Below are positions 46,165 to 50,853 of a stretch of DNA of 50,853 nt, in pieces. How positions within the stretch are numbered: the first letter of the stretch is position 1; each line of letters opens with the position of its first letter. The notes beneath the pieces are model-generated. The model ran no database searches, was not told where the DNA came from, and was given only the letters and a program-made list of their open reading frames with translations. The DNA comes from Xanthomonas sp. NCPPB 1128 (GTDB lineage Bacteria; Pseudomonadota; Gammaproteobacteria; Xanthomonadales; Xanthomonadaceae): the NCBI RefSeq assembly GCF_001043115.1, contig NZ_LFME01000034.1:1-50853 (forward strand), in the 5' to 3' direction. Both the position numbers and the translations under genes were made by a program.

Positions 46165-46785
46165 TCAGAAGTACATCAGGTAGGCGACGCCGTAGGTGAC
46201 CGGATCGAGCTTGGCCTTGCCGAGCGTGCCGCCATCGACCTCCACGTCGCTGCGCATGCTGGTCCAGCGTGCATCCACGCGGATCGCGCTGCGCTCGCCG
46301 ACGGCGAAGTCCACGCCCGCATGCAACGCCGGACCGATGCTGTCCTTGAACTTCACGTCGTTGGACGCGAACGCGCCCTTGCTGTCGCTGCCGAGGAAGG
46401 CGGTGTAGTTGAGGCCGGCGCCGACGAACGGGGAGATGTCGCCATTGCCGTTGAAGTGGTACTGCAGCGAGATGGTGGGCGACAGCATCCAGGCGCTGCC
46501 GATGTCGCCGCCGCGGTCCACGCCGATCTTCTGCTGGCCCACCAGGCCCTGGATCTCCATGCCGAGGTTGCCGCGGAAGAAGTATTCGTAACTGAACGAC
46601 ACGGCCGGCGCGGTGTCGGCGTCGAAGCGCTGGTCGCTGCCGCGCAGCGTGCCGTTGGAGCCACCCGGCACCATGCCGTGCAGGCCATAGCTGGTGGTGA
46701 AGTGGCCGGCCGATTGCGCCGCGGCAGGCAGGGCGATGCTGGCGAAAGCGGCGACGGCAAGGCGACGGAGCAGGCGTGGCGGCAT
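46165..46785 (-). CDS. OmpW family outer-membrane protein (copy 1)
   Basis: 206 residues: signal peptide (ending PAAAQS, about residue 24), then an eight-stranded OmpW barrel with FSYEYFFRGNLGMEIQG, ISLQYHFNGNGDISPFVGAGLNYTAF and a C-terminal aromatic (VAYLMYF). OmpW forms a narrow hydrophobic channel for small molecules. It is a paralogue of the gene 205 bases upstream on the same strand; shared segments include LQYHFN, FVGAGLNYT-like and DPxxYGxAYxM. No FNR box is seen before this copy. Confidence 0.92.
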   Translation of the reverse strand: MPPRLLRRLAVAAFASIALPAAAQSAGHFTTSYGLHGMVPGGSNGTLRGSDQRFDADTAPAVSFSYEYFFRGNLGMEIQGLVGQQKIGVDRGGDIGSAWMLSPTISLQYHFNGNGDISPFVGAGLNYTAFLGSDSKGAFASNDVKFKDSIGPALHAGVDFAVGERSAIRVDARWTSMRSDVEVDGGTLGKAKLDPVTYGVAYLMYF

Positions 46786-46990
46786 GGGAGACCCCGGTGG
46801 ACGACGAGTGGGCGGATGCGAACCCAGTGTCGGCCCGGCGGGCGCCGATCCACATCCGTGTGGCGCGTAGTCTGCCAGAGAAGCGCGGCGGACGCGCTGC
46901 GCTCCGGGGCTGCCGCCGCGTCGACTTGGGCGGCCACGTGCGATCCTGTGGCCGCCGGCGCCGCAGGTCGCAGCGGCGCCGGTGCCCGCC

Positions 46991-48782
<1,792 letters not shown>

Positions 48783-48888
48783 CCCGCCACGCGTCGTCCG
48801 CCGGTGGCGGGCGACGCGGGCTTGCGGCAGCGCCGCTGCCTCGTGCCGCCGTTGGCAGGAGGCACACGCCACCGCGAACGGACGCAAA

Positions 48889-48916
48889 CAAAAGGAGCGC
48901 CTCGGCGCTCCTTTTG
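48889..48916 (+). terminator. Rho-independent terminator after gapA
   Basis: Perfect 12-bp stem CAAAAGGAGCGC / GCGCTCCTTTTG with CTCG loop (48889-48900 and 48905-48916). Symmetry would also allow minus-strand use, stopping transcription from the convergent gene at 49017. Confidence 0.8.
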
Positions 48917-49016
48917 TGTTCTGGCAGATGTGCTGCGATGGCTTGCCCGCCGCGACGGCGGCCCGGATGCAGCGGGAAGCGGCGCGTCCGCGCCGCCTGC
49001 ACCATCCCGATCGCCG

Positions 49017-49478
49017 TTATAGCGCGTCCTTGGAGACGTTGCTCTCGCTCTGCTGGTAATCGGTGACCACGCCCTTGGCATCGAATTCCACTTCCAGGTC
49101 GTACGACTTGACGTTGCGCGCGCCGACGCCATGCTCCTGCGCCTCGTTGATCGCCGGGCCGGTGTAGTAACCGGGCAGCATCCGCTTCAGCAGGCCGGTC
49201 GCGGTCTTGCGTGCCTTCTCGCCGTGCGATTCGCTGGGGCGATAGCTCCACGATTTCTCGTAACCGCCTTCCTTGCCGGACGTCCTGGAGACGTAGGTGG
49301 GCTCGCCATAGACGGCGCGCACCTGCTCCTTGGTGGTCTTGCCGATGACGATGTTCTTCTTGACCGCATCGGGGGTGTAGAGATCCGGATTGTCGACCTT
49401 CTCGGCCAGGGCGGGAGCGGCGAAGGACGCGGCCAGCAGGGCCGAGATCAGCAGGGTGCGAAAGGGTTTCATGGTCAT
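49017..49478 (-). CDS. Small exported BamE/SmpA-like protein
   Basis: 153 residues with a cleavable signal peptide (ending APALA-E, about residue 27) and no lipobox cysteine. VIGKTTKEQVRAVYGEPTYV plus YDLEVEFDAKGVVTDYQQSES fits the BamE-like fold (helix-helix then three-strand sheet, with the G-x-P turn). No other domain. ATG 49478 (MTMKPF) has AGG about 9 bases upstream; ATG 49472 is the alternative. Role unknown; probably a soluble periplasmic protein rather than true BamE. Confidence 0.75.
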   Translation of the reverse strand: MTMKPFRTLLISALLAASFAAPALAEKVDNPDLYTPDAVKKNIVIGKTTKEQVRAVYGEPTYVSRTSGKEGGYEKSWSYRPSESHGEKARKTATGLLKRMLPGYYTGPAINEAQEHGVGARNVKSYDLEVEFDAKGVVTDYQQSESNVSKDAL

Positions 49479-49772
49479 GTCCGTTTACCTGGGGAGTGGC
49501 GTCTGCAATCCAGCGTGCACCGGTCGCCGTCGAGGCGATGCGTCGGTCCGGCATCAGCGCGGCGCAACGAGCTTAGGCATGGCGAAATGACGCCGTCAAT
49601 ACAGCACGCGGCGGCATTCAGGCAGCGACGACACCTGTGTCGGCGATGCCGATGGCCGGGATCGCGAACGCGATGCGGCATGCCGCCGCTCGCGTACCGT
49701 GTCCACGCGGCGCGCGTTGGGCTGTGATCCGCTGCCGCTTTTTTGCGCAGGACGCCGTGCGTCGCGTGCGGA

Positions 49773-50849
49773 CTACAGCGCCTGCAGGATCAGCGAGTGC
49801 CAGCCGGTGCGGTAGGTCTCGTAGCCGGGCGAGGCGGCATGCGCGATGCAGTGCGGCCGGCCGTCGAGGTCGATCAGCACGGCGCCGCGCGGCTGCTTGA
49901 ACAAGGCGTCGCGGCCGTCGAAGTCGATCCGGTCCTGCAGCATGCGCCCGGTCGAGTCGGCCAGGACGTGGCCCTGTGCATCGACGATGCAGACGCGGCT
50001 GCGGCCCCATTCGGATTCGGACAGCGGCGTGCGCTGCACGATCGTCTGCGCCAGCGCGTCCCAGCGGAACACGATGCCCAGCACGCCCAGCACGCGGCCA
50101 TCGATGCGGCCGCCCTCGCGGACCGTGCACGCGTACACCAGCACTCGCTCGCCATCGGCCAGCGCGCTGGCATGTACGCCCTGGAAGCTGAAATCTTCGC
50201 CGCTGCGGGTGCGCATGGCCTGCTCGAACCACGGCTGCGTGGAGACGTCGCTGCCGGCCGAGGCGAACTGCCGCGGCCGGCCGTTGGCGCGGATGCGGCC
50301 ATCGCTGCCGGCCAGGATCAGGTCGAAGTAGACCGTGTACGAATCCAGGATCTGGCCCATGCGCCGCGAGGCGTAGGCCAGCGCCTCGGCGTCGCTGTCG
50401 GCGCGCGCCGCCGCCACCACCGCGGCGTCCGTGGCCCACCAGCGCACGTCGCAACTGCGCTCGTAGAGATTGCGGTCGATCAGGTCGATGTTGCTCAGCG
50501 CCAGTTCGCTGAGCCGCGTGCGGCGCACGTCGTCCTGCAGCCGGCCCAGGGTTTGCCGCATCTCGGCGCTGGTGCGCGCGGCAACCTTGTCCAGGTCCTG
50601 GGTGGCCTCGGCCACGCGCCGCGACAGCCCGTCCATTTCCTGTGCGATGACGCTGAAGCCGCGTCCGGCGGCGCCGATCCGCGCCGACTCGATGCGCGCG
50701 TTCATCGAGATCATGTGGGTGGTGCGGTTGATCGCGTCGATGCCCTGCAACGAGCGGCGCAACTGGCCAAGCAACTGGTCGGACAGGCCGACCACCGAGC
50801 GGATATGGTCATCGATCCCCGCTTCGGCGGGGTGGGCGGGTAGGTTCAT
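49773..50849 (-). CDS. Cytoplasmic chemoreceptor-like sensor with C-terminal Cache/PAS-type domain
   Basis: 358 residues and no membrane helix. The N-terminal 110 residues are a methyl-accepting-protein-like coiled coil, with the hairpin-tip pattern MISMNARIESARIGAAGRGFSVIAQEMDGL (given as residues about 46-75). A linker (about 110-170) leads to a sensor domain resembling the membrane-distal part of Cache domains: YFDLILAGSDGRIRANG, QPWFEQAMRTRSGEDF, VLVYACTVREGG, GVLGIVFRWDAL, VCIVDAQGHVLADSTG. Signalling part first and sensor last is unusual. The start codon directly follows an in-frame TGA, and ATGAATG suggests coupling to an upstream gene beyond the window. Confidence 0.8.
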   Translation of the reverse strand: MNLPAHPAEAGIDDHIRSVVGLSDQLLGQLRRSLQGIDAINRTTHMISMNARIESARIGAAGRGFSVIAQEMDGLSRRVAEATQDLDKVAARTSAEMRQTLGRLQDDVRRTRLSELALSNIDLIDRNLYERSCDVRWWATDAAVVAAARADSDAEALAYASRRMGQILDSYTVYFDLILAGSDGRIRANGRPRQFASAGSDVSTQPWFEQAMRTRSGEDFSFQGVHASALADGERVLVYACTVREGGRIDGRVLGVLGIVFRWDALAQTIVQRTPLSESEWGRSRVCIVDAQGHVLADSTGRMLQDRIDFDGRDALFKQPRGAVLIDLDGRPHCIAHAASPGYETYRTGWHSLILQAL

Positions 50850-50853
50850 TCAT

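Overview
The window looks like a chromosomal segment of a high-GC member of the Xanthomonadaceae (Xanthomonas or a close relative). The reasons are the gene content and order (ponA/mrcA divergent from pilMNOPQ, the moxR-bat cluster, bigR, tkt and gapA), a TonB-dependent receptor of the Xanthomonas/Caulobacter type, and the dispersed family-typical repeat with arms GTAGGAGCGGCTTCAGCCGC. Genus is inferred from protein resemblance by eye; no search was run.

Layout, left to right. 1-125: left end of an IS5-type insertion sequence, with a CTAA duplication next to a REP fragment. 261-3999: nucleoside hydrolase, ribosomal protein L31 (type B), citrate synthase and a conserved unknown. 4152-11793: penicillin-binding protein 1A, divergent from the type IV pilus assembly operon pilMNOPQ. 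11946-19037: six tightly coupled genes (moxR, DUF58, DUF4381, batA, batB, batD) for an envelope-associated AAA+/VWA system. 19132-23233: FosA-type fosfomycin transferase, dicarboxylate/amino-acid symporter and transketolase. 23430-28029: a four-gene cassette (DUF3348, DUF802, MotB/OmpA-like, DUF2894) that I read as an uncharacterised ion-driven stator/motor complex with a very long coiled-coil arm. 28306-32323: TonB-dependent receptor and a secreted PI-PLC-like phosphodiesterase. 32662-35301: CoA transferase/hydrolase and flavin reductase. 35362-39565: one leftward run from a persulfide-detoxification operon (rhodanese, BigR, Blh) straight into a molybdopterin-domain protein and modABC. 39726-44118: a divergent RND efflux pair. 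44197-45116: OsmC-like protein and thioredoxin 2. 45207-47620: S1/P1 nuclease and two OmpW porins. 47781-50849: GAPDH, a small BamE-like secreted protein and a cytoplasmic chemoreceptor-like sensor.

How it fits together. Much of the window is ordinary core genome (central carbon metabolism, pili, cell wall). The parts most worth attention are: (i) the DUF3348/DUF802/OmpA/DUF2894 cassette, which has MotA/TolQ-like and MotB-like hallmarks plus a four-copy 120-bp internal repeat; (ii) the BigR persulfide operon that appears to read into molybdate uptake and shares an AT-rich control region with an RND pump; (iii) a perfect FNR/ANR-type box between ompW and gapA; and (iv) a phospholipase C next to a TonB receptor. 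There is no CRISPR array, prophage, rRNA or tRNA gene that I could recognise.
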